Shown here one piece after another: positions 15,220 to 23,850 of a stretch of DNA of 30,666 bases (position 1 is its first letter; every line of letters begins with the position of its first letter). Source of the stretch: Thermoplasmata archaeon (GTDB lineage Archaea > Thermoplasmatota > Thermoplasmata > Halarchaeoplasmatales > Halarchaeoplasmataceae); assembly GCA_019594195.1 (NCBI GenBank), contig JAFDTP010000009.1, positions 1 through 30,666 on the forward strand. The letters run 5' to 3'. Made by a program: the position numbers and the translations under genes. The notes under the pieces are model-generated. The model had not been told where the DNA came from and did no database searches. It saw nothing but the letters and a program-made list of their open reading frames with translations.

Positions 15220-15597
15220 ATGAGCGAAATACCCGATAATCTAAAGTACACTGAAGATCACGAATGGGTAGAGGTAAGTGACGGAGAAGCCCGCTATGGG
15301 ATAACGGATCATGCACAGGACGAACTCGGAGATATAGTCTATGTGGAACTTCCCAAAGCCGGTGAAGAAGTGAATAAAGGCGACATGGTAGGTGTTATCG
15401 AATCGGTCAAGACCGTCTCCGATATCTACTCGCCTATCTCAGGTGAAGTTAAAGAAGTCAACGATGAACTAGAAGCCGCTCCTGAGTTGATGAACGATGA
15501 CCCTTACGGAGACGGATGGGTGATGGTCATAGAAATCAAGGATGAAGAGGAACTTGAAGATCTGATGGATGCTGAGGAATACGAGGACGTTGTCTAA
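15220..15597 (+). CDS. gcvH: Glycine cleavage system H protein
   Basis: The lipoyl-carrying protein that shuttles the aminomethyl group between the P, T and L proteins of glycine cleavage. The 125-aa length is typical. The lipoylation lysine is Lys64 in VIESVKTVSDIYSPISGEV. The N-terminal LKYTEDHEWVEV and the C-terminal NDDPYGDGWVMVIEI are the standard H-protein blocks. The C-terminus carries extra acidic residues. The ATG follows GGTGTCAAT, and an AT-rich CTTAAATA about 35 bases upstream is a likely TATA element. It is convergent with glyA. T protein and dihydrolipoamide dehydrogenase are 8-10 kb away; P protein is not in the window. Confidence 0.95.
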   Translation: MSEIPDNLKYTEDHEWVEVSDGEARYGITDHAQDELGDIVYVELPKAGEEVNKGDMVGVIESVKTVSDIYSPISGEVKEVNDELEAAPELMNDDPYGDGWVMVIEIKDEEELEDLMDAEEYEDVV

Positions 15598-15679
15598 TCT
15601 TTTAAATAAAATCTCTTACTCTTCCTATATTTATAAAAAAGAAATTTGATAGTAATGGTTTTTGAGTTCTGTATGACTT

Positions 15680-16966
15680 TTAATCTAGTATGCTATAGTG
15701 TTCATGTGCCTTCATATCTTCGTGGAAGCAGAATTTCACTTTTTGGAAGTCTTCTCTAAGAGCGACGACGTCTTGTTTTACTTCCTCTGGACTTTCATCA
15801 TCAACGATTATTCTTTTGATCAGTTCTGCTACCTCGTCCATGTGGCCCTCTTTCATACCTAATCGGGTGAGTGCCTGACTGCCCAATCTTATACCGCTGG
15901 GTTCGTTCGCGCTGTCAACATCGTCCCAGGGCATCAAGTTCTTATTGGCTATAATATTGGCATCCTCCATCGCCTCTACCAGGGTTTCGCCGCCTCCCTG
16001 ATCCTGGACATCTATAGCTAACGTGTGAGATCTTGTAAATCCTTTGTGTTCGCACAGAACTTCTATCCCTCTCTCATGGAGCGCCTGGCCTAGGGCTTGG
16101 GCGTTATCGATTATCTGTTCAGCGTACTCTTCACCGAACTTTTGATGCTCCGCTATAGCAACACCTAAAGCAGCCATCGAATGAAGATGATGGTTGGAAA
16201 CTACCCCTGGGAACATCCCGTAGAAAAGACTCTCCTCCATCTGTTCGTCCTTAGGATTAGAGAGGATGATACCGCGCTGAGGACCGGGTAAAGTTTTATG
16301 GGTGCTGCCGGTCATGACGTCCACACCGTTCTCCATAGGCTGCTGGAACTTCCCTGCTCCGATAAGACCTAGAACGTGGGCAGCATCGTACCAAACATCG
16401 CAGCCGACTTCTTCGAAAACCGGCTCGAGTTCTTCCAGCGGAGGTGGGAACATGAATACAGACCTACCAAAGAGTGCGATATCGGGCTCTTCATCTCTCA
16501 GTAGTTCTTTTGTGCCCTCTAGATCGATGTTCATCTCGTCAACATCGAAGGGATAGGTCTTCGGTTTCATACCACGCATCCCTACAGAACCGAATTGTGC
16601 ACTGCTTATATGGGCACCATCGGAGACATCTACAGCAGTTATACTTTTGTCTGGACCGCCCAGAGCCATCAAAACGGCTTGATTCGCATTGGTTCCGGAT
16701 ATCGGTCTGACATCGGCGTAATCTACGCTAAAAAGATCCTTAGCCAATTCCTGCACTTTGAGTTCGATGTTGTCGACATATTTGTTTCCCTCGTAATATC
16801 TATCTCCTGGTGGTCCTTCCGCATACTTATCCTGTAATTCAGAAAGCATCAGATCTCTCGCCATAGGACTTATTATATTTTCCGAGGCTATCATCGGTAG
16901 TGACCTCGAGAACCACTCAGTATGTTTCTTGGACTGCTCATGTATATACTCTGCATCTTCTTTCAT
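15680..16966 (-). CDS. glyA: Serine hydroxymethyltransferase
   Basis: A PLP enzyme interconverting serine and glycine with a tetrahydrofolate-type C1 carrier. The 428-aa protein shows LPMIASENIISP, GPPGDRYYEGNKYVD, RPISGTNANQAVLMAL, DAAHVLGLI and the PLP motif GSTHKTLPGPQRG, with the Schiff-base lysine at about 224. The C-terminal IRLGSQALTRLGM carries the carboxylate-binding Arg. AGGTG lies six bases before the ATG at 16966. Its position next to gcvH fits a glycine/serine C1 role; the pairing with GcvT elsewhere in the window suggests a folate-type carrier, which is inference. Confidence 0.95.
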   Translation of the reverse strand: MKEDAEYIHEQSKKHTEWFSRSLPMIASENIISPMARDLMLSELQDKYAEGPPGDRYYEGNKYVDNIELKVQELAKDLFSVDYADVRPISGTNANQAVLMALGGPDKSITAVDVSDGAHISSAQFGSVGMRGMKPKTYPFDVDEMNIDLEGTKELLRDEEPDIALFGRSVFMFPPPLEELEPVFEEVGCDVWYDAAHVLGLIGAGKFQQPMENGVDVMTGSTHKTLPGPQRGIILSNPKDEQMEESLFYGMFPGVVSNHHLHSMAALGVAIAEHQKFGEEYAEQIIDNAQALGQALHERGIEVLCEHKGFTRSHTLAIDVQDQGGGETLVEAMEDANIIANKNLMPWDDVDSANEPSGIRLGSQALTRLGMKEGHMDEVAELIKRIIVDDESPEEVKQDVVALREDFQKVKFCFHEDMKAHEHYSILD

Positions 16967-17110
16967 AAGAACACCTTCCGATGGTGAATTAGAAACAACC
17001 TATTAAATCGTTTCTGTTCATCAGGATAAGACTTGAAACGCTGACAAAAGGGGCAAAACCCTTATGTTCCTCTCCCTATATTCACTACAAAATAAGAAGG
17101 GGATAGAATC

Positions 17111-18280
17111 ATGGCAGAAGTAAAAGATTTCAAAGCAAAAGACATAATGAGTGAAAAGGTACCGCACGCGAAGCTCTCCGATACCGTTTCTAACGCTATA
17201 GGCCTTATGAAGAAACACGGTATGGAAGAGATACCTGTAGTTGAAGATGGTAGAGTCGCTGGAGTTTTGAGCGACACTATGTTCATAGACCGTAGAAATC
17301 TCTCTTTCTCCACTAAATTAAAACATTTGATACATAAAGGGCCTAGTGTAGACGAAGAAGACTCATTGGTTGAAGTCAGTGAGATGCTACTTTCTTCCGA
17401 TTACAGGGGCGTCCCTGTGACTTCTAAGTCAGGGGAATACATAGGTTTCTTGAACAGAAAAAATATTACTGAGATAATACCGAGATTAGAGGAACTGAAG
17501 AAGACCACTGTGAAAGAATACATGACACCTTCGCCGGCGACCATCAGGGAAAATGAAAATATCGGAAAGGCTAGAGCGATGATGAAAAATTACGATATCA
17601 GAGTCCTTCCAGTAGTTGATAAACACGGTACGCTACGAGGTATGGTTGGTATACAAGATATATTGGAAGGTGCGGCCAGACCTGTTACTAGACAGGAGAA
17701 AGGAGTAAGAAGCGGTGAAAGAGATTCTCCATACCGCGACATGGAGATACAGAGCATAATGTCCGAGCCACCCATCACTACTGATCCTAACTCAACGATA
17801 CACCAGGCCGCAGAAAAGATGACAGAGCGCGATATATCCACTCTCGTTGCAACTAAAGATGACGAGATCAAGGGTATATTGACTCAGTACGATCTTATAG
17901 AGATGCTGACGAGCTTTAGGGAGAGTGAACAGGTCTACGTGCAGATAACTGGTCTTGAAGAAGGCCCTGAAGTTTACGATCAGATGTATGATGTGATACA
18001 GAGATATCTGAAAAAAATAAATCAAGTCCTCAAGCCTTTGGTTTTGAATGTCCACGTGGTATCTCACCAAAAAGAAGGTAATCAGAGAAAATATAGTGTT
18101 AGACTCCGACTATCTACCGATCAAGGTATGCTTTACGCTAAAGAGTTCGATTGGAATATGATGAAAGCGTTAGACGTGGCACTAAACAGCTTGAAAAAAA
18201 GGATTTTCCAGGAAAAAGAAAAAAGGATAGAAAAGCGAAAGCATCCGAAATATCAAAAGATCATAGCTGAAGGCGAGTAA
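17111..18280 (+). CDS. Four-CBS-domain protein with C-terminal ribosome hibernation factor (HPF/RaiA)-like domain
   Basis: A 389-aa fusion. Four CBS domains are visible at about 10-60, 76-121, 136-186 and 214-268, each with the (D)IMS/YMTP...IPVV...GVLS pattern. CBS pairs usually bind adenine nucleotides such as AMP or ATP. Residues 274-375 look like the S30AE fold of HPF/RaiA: VYVQITGLEE, YDVIQRYLKKI, LNVHVVSHQKEG, RKYSVRLRLSTDQGMLYAKE, a helix with NMMKALDVALNSLKKRI and a basic tail (EKEKRIEKRKHPK). The likely role is an energy-sensing ribosome-binding factor; this is inference. GGGGA precedes the ATG, and Dph6 follows ten bases after the stop on the same strand. Confidence 0.82.
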   Translation: MAEVKDFKAKDIMSEKVPHAKLSDTVSNAIGLMKKHGMEEIPVVEDGRVAGVLSDTMFIDRRNLSFSTKLKHLIHKGPSVDEEDSLVEVSEMLLSSDYRGVPVTSKSGEYIGFLNRKNITEIIPRLEELKKTTVKEYMTPSPATIRENENIGKARAMMKNYDIRVLPVVDKHGTLRGMVGIQDILEGAARPVTRQEKGVRSGERDSPYRDMEIQSIMSEPPITTDPNSTIHQAAEKMTERDISTLVATKDDEIKGILTQYDLIEMLTSFRESEQVYVQITGLEEGPEVYDQMYDVIQRYLKKINQVLKPLVLNVHVVSHQKEGNQRKYSVRLRLSTDQGMLYAKEFDWNMMKALDVALNSLKKRIFQEKEKRIEKRKHPKYQKIIAEGE

Positions 18281-18290
18281 AAACTACATC

Positions 18291-18959
18291 ATGGGATACG
18301 CAGCATTATTCTCAGGCGGAAAAGATTCGTCTCTAGCGCTCTGGAGGGCTCAGTCTTTAGGCCTAGATGTTGACTACCTTATCACCGTTTATCCCGATAG
18401 GGATGACTCTTATATGTTCCACAAACCTAATCTTCATCTGATCCCTGAGATAGCTAAATCATTAGGGATCGAATTGGTGAAGGTGAAAACAGCCGGTGAA
18501 AAAGAAAAAGAAGTCGAAGATCTTAAACGTGGTCTGAAGGGGTTGAATATATCTGGTCTTATAACAGGTGCAGTAGCCTCAAGATATCAAATGGACCGTA
18601 TAGAGAAGCTAGCTGATGAGTTCTCAGTAGATGTATTGGCTCCTTTGTGGAATATGCCACAAGATCGACTTTTGGATGAACTTCTACAGAACGGGTTTAA
18701 AATGATAATAGTGAGTGTTGCCGCTCATGGCCTTGATGATGATTGGCTCGGAAAAGAGATAGACCAAAGATGTATAGAAGAGTTAAAAGAGATCAGTGCT
18801 AGATACGGGATAAATATATCGGGAGAAGGTGGTGAATACGAAAGTTTGGTTATAGCTGCGCCGAATTATGATCACGATTTCGAGATCATAGAAGATGAAA
18901 AGACATGGGACGGCCTAAGAGGTGAATTAAAGGTGAAAAAAATAGAAAAGGGGTATTAA
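18291..18959 (+). CDS. dph6: Diphthine-ammonia ligase (Dph6-type PP-loop ATPase)
   Basis: It catalyses the last step of diphthamide synthesis on elongation factor 2, the ATP-dependent amidation of diphthine. The 222-aa protein has the PP-loop SGGKDS at 8-13 and the family blocks HKPNLHLIPEIAKSLGI, GLITGAVASRYQ, LAPLWNMPQD and GEGGEYESL (178-186), the last being diagnostic for the DUF71/Dph6 family. It begins ten bases after the CBS/HPF gene with no strong ribosome binding site of its own, so it is probably co-transcribed with it. It ends 11 bases from the convergent ferritin-like gene. Confidence 0.93.
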   Translation: MGYAALFSGGKDSSLALWRAQSLGLDVDYLITVYPDRDDSYMFHKPNLHLIPEIAKSLGIELVKVKTAGEKEKEVEDLKRGLKGLNISGLITGAVASRYQMDRIEKLADEFSVDVLAPLWNMPQDRLLDELLQNGFKMIIVSVAAHGLDDDWLGKEIDQRCIEELKEISARYGINISGEGGEYESLVIAAPNYDHDFEIIEDEKTWDGLRGELKVKKIEKGY

Positions 18960-18970
18960 GATAAAAATTC

Positions 18971-19528
18971 CTATCTCATATGCTCCCTGTCTCCAAAAGA
19001 AGAGTCCTGATCGCTTCTCATACTTGACCAAAAGCTTTTAGCTCCATCTTTATCTCCTTCCTTACCCTCTTCTATCTCCCCCTGCATCAACCTTAGTTCC
19101 TCTACAAGAGATTCATGATGGCCTTTCTCCATCAGGGCTATATACTTGAAAAAGTTAGAATGGTCATCAAATCTTTCAGCCATATGTTTGTAAATCTTCA
19201 TAGCGTTTTTTTCGTTTTCGATGCCCTTTTCTAGAGAATCTATGACGTTTTTAGCTTCAGAAAAATCATATGACGTTTCATGAGGCGGTAAATCATCAGA
19301 ATCAGGGACTTCGTAGTCTCTAGTTCCATATTTTTCTTCATACTTTTTCAATAGCTCTTCCTTATGGACTTCCTCATCATGCGCCAAGCTTTTGAACCTA
19401 GCCTTGACCAATGCTCCAAGAGTTGCCTCGGAAAAATCCGAATAGAATTTTTTTGCCTCCTTCTCTGATTCAATCGAATATGCTAGCAATTCCTTGAAGC
19501 TGAAGTCGTCTAGCTTTTCTTCTTTCAT
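18971..19528 (-). CDS. Ferritin-like/rubrerythrin-like diiron protein
   Basis: A 185-aa four-helix-bundle protein with the diiron ligand pattern of the rubrerythrin/ferritin-like superfamily: SIESEKEAKKFY (Glu with ExxxxxxY spacing), AHDEEVHKEEL (ExxH), GIENEKNAMKIY and EKGHHESLVEEL (ExxH). No C-terminal rubredoxin domain is present; instead a Gly/Asp/Ser-rich tail of about 30 residues follows. It is probably involved in peroxide defence or iron handling. It is divergent from tldD. An AT-rich TATA-like element (about 19561-19570 on this strand) lies 35-40 bases upstream of the ATG. Confidence 0.82.
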   Translation of the reverse strand: MKEEKLDDFSFKELLAYSIESEKEAKKFYSDFSEATLGALVKARFKSLAHDEEVHKEELLKKYEEKYGTRDYEVPDSDDLPPHETSYDFSEAKNVIDSLEKGIENEKNAMKIYKHMAERFDDHSNFFKYIALMEKGHHESLVEELRLMQGEIEEGKEGDKDGAKSFWSSMRSDQDSSFGDREHMR

Positions 19529-19586
19529 GTGTATCAGGTTTTATTTACAAGGAAACGCCCTTAAATATTTTCCGTAATAACAAGAC

Positions 19587-19600
19587 AATTTATTTATAAT
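19587..19600 (+). promoter_or_regulatory. Probable TATA box of tldDE
   Basis: AATTTATTTATAAT is a strong AT-rich TATA candidate. A start site about 25 bases downstream would fall near 19618-19622, inside the palindrome that overlaps the tldD start, leaving a leader of only about ten bases. Confidence 0.5.
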
Positions 19601-19606
19601 AGAAAG

Positions 19607-19630
19607 ATGTTTGCATGACGGTGCAAACAT
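19607..19630 (+). promoter_or_regulatory. Perfect 9-bp palindrome over the tldD start (putative operator)
   Basis: ATGTTTGCA (19607-19615) and TGCAAACAT (19622-19630) are perfect inverted repeats separated by six bases. The right arm contains the first two bases of the tldD ATG and part of its GGTG ribosome binding site. It coincides with the predicted transcription start, as expected for a dimeric repressor site. An RNA hairpin that hides the start codon is an alternative if transcription starts upstream. Confidence 0.5.
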
Positions 19631-21068
19631 GCGGGATTTAGTCGAATTTGGTATCAAGGAATTGGAAGATAAAGATGTAAGATACGGTGATATACGGTTG
19701 TCAAAGATAAATACTGAAGTCATCAGTGTTAAAAATGATACTGTTGAGGCAATAAAAAATAGTGAAAGCGAAGGTTATGGGATAAGAGTCATAGACGGCG
19801 GATGGGGGTTCGCCTCATCGGCAGATCTATCTACCGAAGGAATACAAAAAACTATCAAGAGAGCTAGAAAGATAGCTAAAGCTTCTTCAAAAGCCTCCGA
19901 TCCTATAGAACTAAAAGAAATAGACATCTACGAGGACGATTATACAACACCCTACAAGAAGGATCCTTTCGAAGTGTCCCTAGAAGAAAAACTGGACTAC
20001 TTGATAGACGTCAACAAAAGGATGGACATAGATGATCGTATAAAAGTCAGGAAGTGTGACTTCCGGGCATGGAAGACAAAAAAATTTTTTGCCAGCACCG
20101 AAGGAAGTATGATCGAGCAGAATTTAGTAAAAACAGGAGGGGGATGTAACGTGAACGTTTCTGATGGTGAAGACACCCAAAAAAGAAGCTATCCCAATTC
20201 ATTCGGTGGCGACTTCAATTCAAAGGGGTACGAATTCTTCGAAAGCTTAGAGCTTTTGGAAAATGCTGAGGAAACGGCTCAAGAAGGAGTGGATCTACTG
20301 GATGCAGAACAGTGTCCAGAGGGTAAAATGGACATAATTTTGAACACAAATCAACTGGCACTTCAAGTACACGAGAGCTGCGGACATCCAACAGAATTGG
20401 ACCGAGCCCTGGGAACAGAGGCTAGTTATGCAGGAACCAGTTTCATGACTCCAGACAAGCTGGGTGAACTCAAATACGGGTCTGAAATGGTAAATATAGT
20501 TTCTGATCCGACCGCAGAAGGAGGGCTCGGTACTTTCGGGTACGACGACGAAGGAGTCAAAGCTAAAAAAGTCGATCTGATAAAAGACGGCATGTTCGTA
20601 GGCTATCAAGCTTCACGTGAAGGCGCTGAAAAAGTCGGAGTCGACGTGAGTGGTAGCATGCGCGCTGACGGCTGGAAAAACCTACCATTAGTAAGGATGA
20701 CCAACATCAATCTTGAACCCGGAGACTGGTCAAAAAAAGAGATGATCGAAGAAACAGATAAAGGCATAATCTTCGACGGTATAAAGAGCTGGAGTATAGA
20801 CGATAAAAGATTGAACTTCCAGTTCGGAACTGAGGCGGGATACCTGGTAGAGGACGGCGAAGTTACAGATCTTATCAAAAATCCTACCTACACCGGAATA
20901 ACTTATGAGTTCTGGAGAAACTGTAACGCCATAGCGGGAGAAGACGAATGGAAATTACACGGAGTTCCAAACTGCGGTAAAGGAGAACCACCACAAACTA
21001 TGCAAGTTGGTCACGGCTGTGCACCCTCTCGATTCAAAGATATCAGAGTGGGGGTGGGAAAATGGTAG
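19629..21068 (+). CDS. tldD: TldD metalloprotease subunit
   Basis: The catalytic subunit of the TldD/TldE heterodimeric zinc protease, which trims unfolded or modified peptides. Numbered from the ATG at 19629 (479 aa), the zinc motif HESCGH is at about 248-253, followed by PTELDRALGTEASYAGTSF. The N-terminal SESEGYGIRVIDGGWGFASS and C-terminal GYLVEDGEVTDLIKNPT blocks are typical. A TTG at 19611 in frame was rejected because GGTG sits five bases before the ATG. tldE follows with a seven-base overlap, so the pair is translated together. A palindrome covers the start region. Confidence 0.95.
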   Translation: MRDLVEFGIKELEDKDVRYGDIRLSKINTEVISVKNDTVEAIKNSESEGYGIRVIDGGWGFASSADLSTEGIQKTIKRARKIAKASSKASDPIELKEIDIYEDDYTTPYKKDPFEVSLEEKLDYLIDVNKRMDIDDRIKVRKCDFRAWKTKKFFASTEGSMIEQNLVKTGGGCNVNVSDGEDTQKRSYPNSFGGDFNSKGYEFFESLELLENAEETAQEGVDLLDAEQCPEGKMDIILNTNQLALQVHESCGHPTELDRALGTEASYAGTSFMTPDKLGELKYGSEMVNIVSDPTAEGGLGTFGYDDEGVKAKKVDLIKDGMFVGYQASREGAEKVGVDVSGSMRADGWKNLPLVRMTNINLEPGDWSKKEMIEETDKGIIFDGIKSWSIDDKRLNFQFGTEAGYLVEDGEVTDLIKNPTYTGITYEFWRNCNAIAGEDEWKLHGVPNCGKGEPPQTMQVGHGCAPSRFKDIRVGVGKW

Positions 21069-22429
21069 CATCTGAAAGAGAGTTTGAGAAGATATCAGAG
21101 AAAGTCATGAAGGAAGCAGAAGCCGATGAAGTCGAAGTCAGGATCATCCAGAGCGATACCGCCCTGACCAGATATGCCAACTCACAGATACATCAAAACA
21201 TCGGGCAAGAAGACATCGACATATCGATAAGGGCTGTCTTCGGTCAAAAGACTGGAGCTGCAAGTACAAACTCCATAAAAGAAGAATCCATAATCGACTG
21301 CCTCTCGAAAGCTGAGACCATAGCAAGGTACCAGAAAACCGATCCAAACTTCAAAGGACTTCCAGAACCTATAGAGATGGAAAAGATACCAGAAAATCAT
21401 GTAGATCAAACTGCGAAATTTACGCCAGATGAAAGAGCAGAAAAAGTGAAAGATATAATAGAGATGGCTAAGAGTGAGGGAATAGACAGAGTCTACGGAG
21501 CCTTCCAAACGCAAGAACAAAATCTATTCATTGCCAATTCGAAAGGTGTTAGAAGATTCTCTAGATTCACCTCGGCCAATCTTACCACCACAGCGATAGC
21601 TGATTGGGACAACGATCAGGGATTCGGTTGGAGTGAAAGCTGTTCTGACGATGTTAGAGATATAGATCACATGGATGTCGGCAGTACGGCAGTAGAAAAA
21701 GGGCTGAACAACATGGAAACTCGGGATATTGACCTTGGTGAATACGACGTTGTTTTAGAACCACTAGCTGTCAAAAGTATACTTCAATACATGGATATGA
21801 TGGGGTTCAGCGGAAAGAAGGTCCAAGAAGAGAGGAGTTTCATGACCGGTAAATTCGGCGAGAAGCTCATGGATGAACGTGTGAACATATATGACGATGT
21901 CTCCGATCCAGATATGATAGGATATCCCTTCGACTACGAGGGTGTGCCAAAACAGCGGGTCGATATAATCGACGAAGGCGTGGCTAACGAGGTTGTTTAC
22001 GATTCATACACCGCAGGAAGAGAAGAAGGGAAGGAATCAACTGGGCACGCGCTTCCTATGCCAAATCCGATGAGTCCATTAGCGATGAATCTCTTGATGG
22101 ATACAGGTGACTTTTCGCAGGAAGAGATGATCGAAGAGACGGATAAAGGGATCCTTGTTACCAGGTTCAATTACTGTAGACCTGTACATCCAGTAAAGGG
22201 GATCCTCACTGGACTCACAAGAGATGGAACATGGTTGATAGAAGACGGAGAGGTCAAACATCCGTTGAACAACTTGAGATTCACCCAGAATCTGATAGAG
22301 GCTTTCAATAACATCGAGGCAATAGGTGAAAAAAGAAAACTGTTCGCCATGGGCTTCTATCCAGCATACTTTGCCGCTCCGGCCCTGAAGATATCGGATT
22401 TCAACTTCACTGGATCTACGGAGTTCTGA
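21062..22429 (+). CDS. tldE: TldE/PmbA family protein (non-catalytic partner of TldD)
   Basis: A 455-aa PmbA-type protein that pairs with TldD. It has the N-terminal DISIRAVFGQKTGAASTNS, GYPFDYEGVPKQRVDIIDEGVA, GHALPMPNPMSPLAMNLLMDTGD and the C-terminal RDGTWLIEDGEVKHPLNNLRFTQN, all typical of the TldE branch. As expected, it lacks the HExxxH zinc motif. The ATG overlaps the tldD stop (ATGGTAG) and is preceded by GGGGTGGG, a strong ribosome binding site. A T-rich stretch about 22460-22480 is a likely terminator. Confidence 0.94.
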   Translation: MVASEREFEKISEKVMKEAEADEVEVRIIQSDTALTRYANSQIHQNIGQEDIDISIRAVFGQKTGAASTNSIKEESIIDCLSKAETIARYQKTDPNFKGLPEPIEMEKIPENHVDQTAKFTPDERAEKVKDIIEMAKSEGIDRVYGAFQTQEQNLFIANSKGVRRFSRFTSANLTTTAIADWDNDQGFGWSESCSDDVRDIDHMDVGSTAVEKGLNNMETRDIDLGEYDVVLEPLAVKSILQYMDMMGFSGKKVQEERSFMTGKFGEKLMDERVNIYDDVSDPDMIGYPFDYEGVPKQRVDIIDEGVANEVVYDSYTAGREEGKESTGHALPMPNPMSPLAMNLLMDTGDFSQEEMIEETDKGILVTRFNYCRPVHPVKGILTGLTRDGTWLIEDGEVKHPLNNLRFTQNLIEAFNNIEAIGEKRKLFAMGFYPAYFAAPALKISDFNFTGSTEF

Positions 22430-22459
22430 TGGAAGTCTCTAAAAACCGATTCTTCAAAA

Positions 22460-22482
22460 TCTTTTTCTCTTTTTTGATATTT
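22460..22482 (+). terminator. T-rich terminator after tldDE
   Basis: Consecutive T-tracts (CTTTTTCTCTTTTTTG) begin about 30 bases past the tldE stop and have no competing structure, as is usual for archaeal termination. Confidence 0.45.
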
Positions 22483-22489
22483 CCTTTCT

Positions 22490-22777
22490 GATGCTTATAA
22501 AAATTATAATGGAAAGATGAACTATTTTCCAATAGTTATTTACCTCTTTGCCGGAAGAAGTCATCTCCCTAAATGTTTGATTTAGCGAGGATCAGCATCC
22601 TCTTATCCTCATTGAAACTGCGGATACAAGATTGACGATTATATCACTAGATAAGCAGAAGATAGTCGATACAGCGAACGAAAAGAACCTAATACGACCT
22701 CCTTTCAGCCCTTTAGGTCGGAGAGGATGATTAGGGATTTATTCCTAAGAGATCGTCAGATCTAGTAGGTGAGGATA
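22490..22777 (+). other. Gene-poor interval with a promoter-like element and three hairpins (possible ncRNA or gene remnant)
   Basis: Between tldE and the M42 gene 348 bases lack a convincing gene. A TATA-like CTTATAAAAAT lies at about 22495-22505. Downstream are three hairpins: GAGGAT/ATCCTC with a four-base loop (22587-22602), CGACCT/AGGTCG (22695-22700 with 22715-22720) and TTAGG/CCTAA (22731-22748). A frame without an ATG (about 22582-22731) reads LILIETADTRLTIISLDKQK and ends RPPFSPLGRRG, protein-like in character. A second frame from an ATG at 22573 (MFDLARISIL) could join it through a frameshift. Either a structured RNA or a decayed small gene is possible; I cannot decide. Confidence 0.35.
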
Positions 22778-23830
22778 TCACGGCAATCGTTTGACGCCCT
22801 CCACTATCAGGTCTATCAAGTTCCTTACATCCTTCCAATCTGCACATTCTACTGTCGAATGCGAGTATTTTACTGGAACCCCTATAGACAAAGTCAAGCA
22901 ACCGGATTCTTGAAGAGCCATGCCGTCTGTGGTACCACCAGTGACTCCGTACTGGTACGGTATTCCCGCATCTTCAGCAGCATCCTTGAAATGATCTACC
23001 ATCTTTGGAGAAGAAATCGCTCTAGTGTCTACCATCCTTAAAACCGGTCCTTCACCGAATTTTATAGGTTTGTAAAATTCTTCAACACCGGGAGCGTCGG
23101 AAGTAGTATAGGTATCCAATGCGATAACGTACTCGGGATCTCTAGTATTAGCAACAACTTTCGCCCCTCTTAAACCGATCTCTTCCTGAACACTCCATAT
23201 CGCAGAAAGGTCGATATCGAGGTCCTTGTTTTGTAGTTTTTTCAAAGTTTCAAGGAGTGCAAAACTGCCTATCCTGTTATCTAGCCCTCTACCTGAAACT
23301 ACTTCGCCGTGTAATCTTCTCAGTTTTTTGTCGAAAGTGATCGGATGAGGAACATCTATACCCATCTCTTTTACTTCCTCAGCAGAGTCTGCGCCTACAT
23401 CGACATGAGTTTTTGTCCAAGGTGTCACCTCGTCTTTGTCGTCCTTTTCAGTGGTAAGATGAGGAGGACGATGGCCTATCACACCGTTGACTGGACCTTC
23501 ATCAGTATGTATTTTGACATGCCTTCCAGGTAGGAGTGGATCCAATACGCCACCTATCTTCTTTATACGAAGATATCCGTCGTCCTCGATGTTAGATACT
23601 ACCATGCCGATCTCGTCCATATGGGCGACTAGGGCCACTTCAGGACCCTCATTTTTGATCTCGTACGTCAGATTCCCTATATTGTCTTCCTCTATACTAT
23701 CTGGATCTTCGACCTGGACGTGGTCTGCTAGAAGACCTCTTATCTTATCTCTAATTGGTCCTTCATATCCAGCGACCCCGGGCGATTTCAAAACTTGCTC
23801 AAATATATCTAATCCTGCTAATTTTTCCAT
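22778..23830 (-). CDS. M42 family metallopeptidase (glutamyl aminopeptidase / TET-like)
   Basis: A 350-aa cobalt/zinc aminopeptidase of the M42 family, usually a dodecameric TET particle that degrades peptides. Metal and catalytic residues are visible: LVAHMDEIGMVV (His70, Asp72), GRGLDNRIGSFALLETL (bridging Asp), QEEIGLRGAK (catalytic Glu pair), ALDTYTTSDAPG (metal-binding Asp) and KYSHSTVECAD (final His). GAGGTGA lies seven bases before the ATG at 23830. It is downstream of gcvT on the same strand but separated from it by the hairpin repeat at 23851-23892 with a T-run, so read-through may be partial. Confidence 0.92.
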   Translation of the reverse strand: MEKLAGLDIFEQVLKSPGVAGYEGPIRDKIRGLLADHVQVEDPDSIEEDNIGNLTYEIKNEGPEVALVAHMDEIGMVVSNIEDDGYLRIKKIGGVLDPLLPGRHVKIHTDEGPVNGVIGHRPPHLTTEKDDKDEVTPWTKTHVDVGADSAEEVKEMGIDVPHPITFDKKLRRLHGEVVSGRGLDNRIGSFALLETLKKLQNKDLDIDLSAIWSVQEEIGLRGAKVVANTRDPEYVIALDTYTTSDAPGVEEFYKPIKFGEGPVLRMVDTRAISSPKMVDHFKDAAEDAGIPYQYGVTGGTTDGMALQESGCLTLSIGVPVKYSHSTVECADWKDVRNLIDLIVEGVKRLP

Positions 23831-23850
23831 TTTTTTTCACCTCAAAAAAA

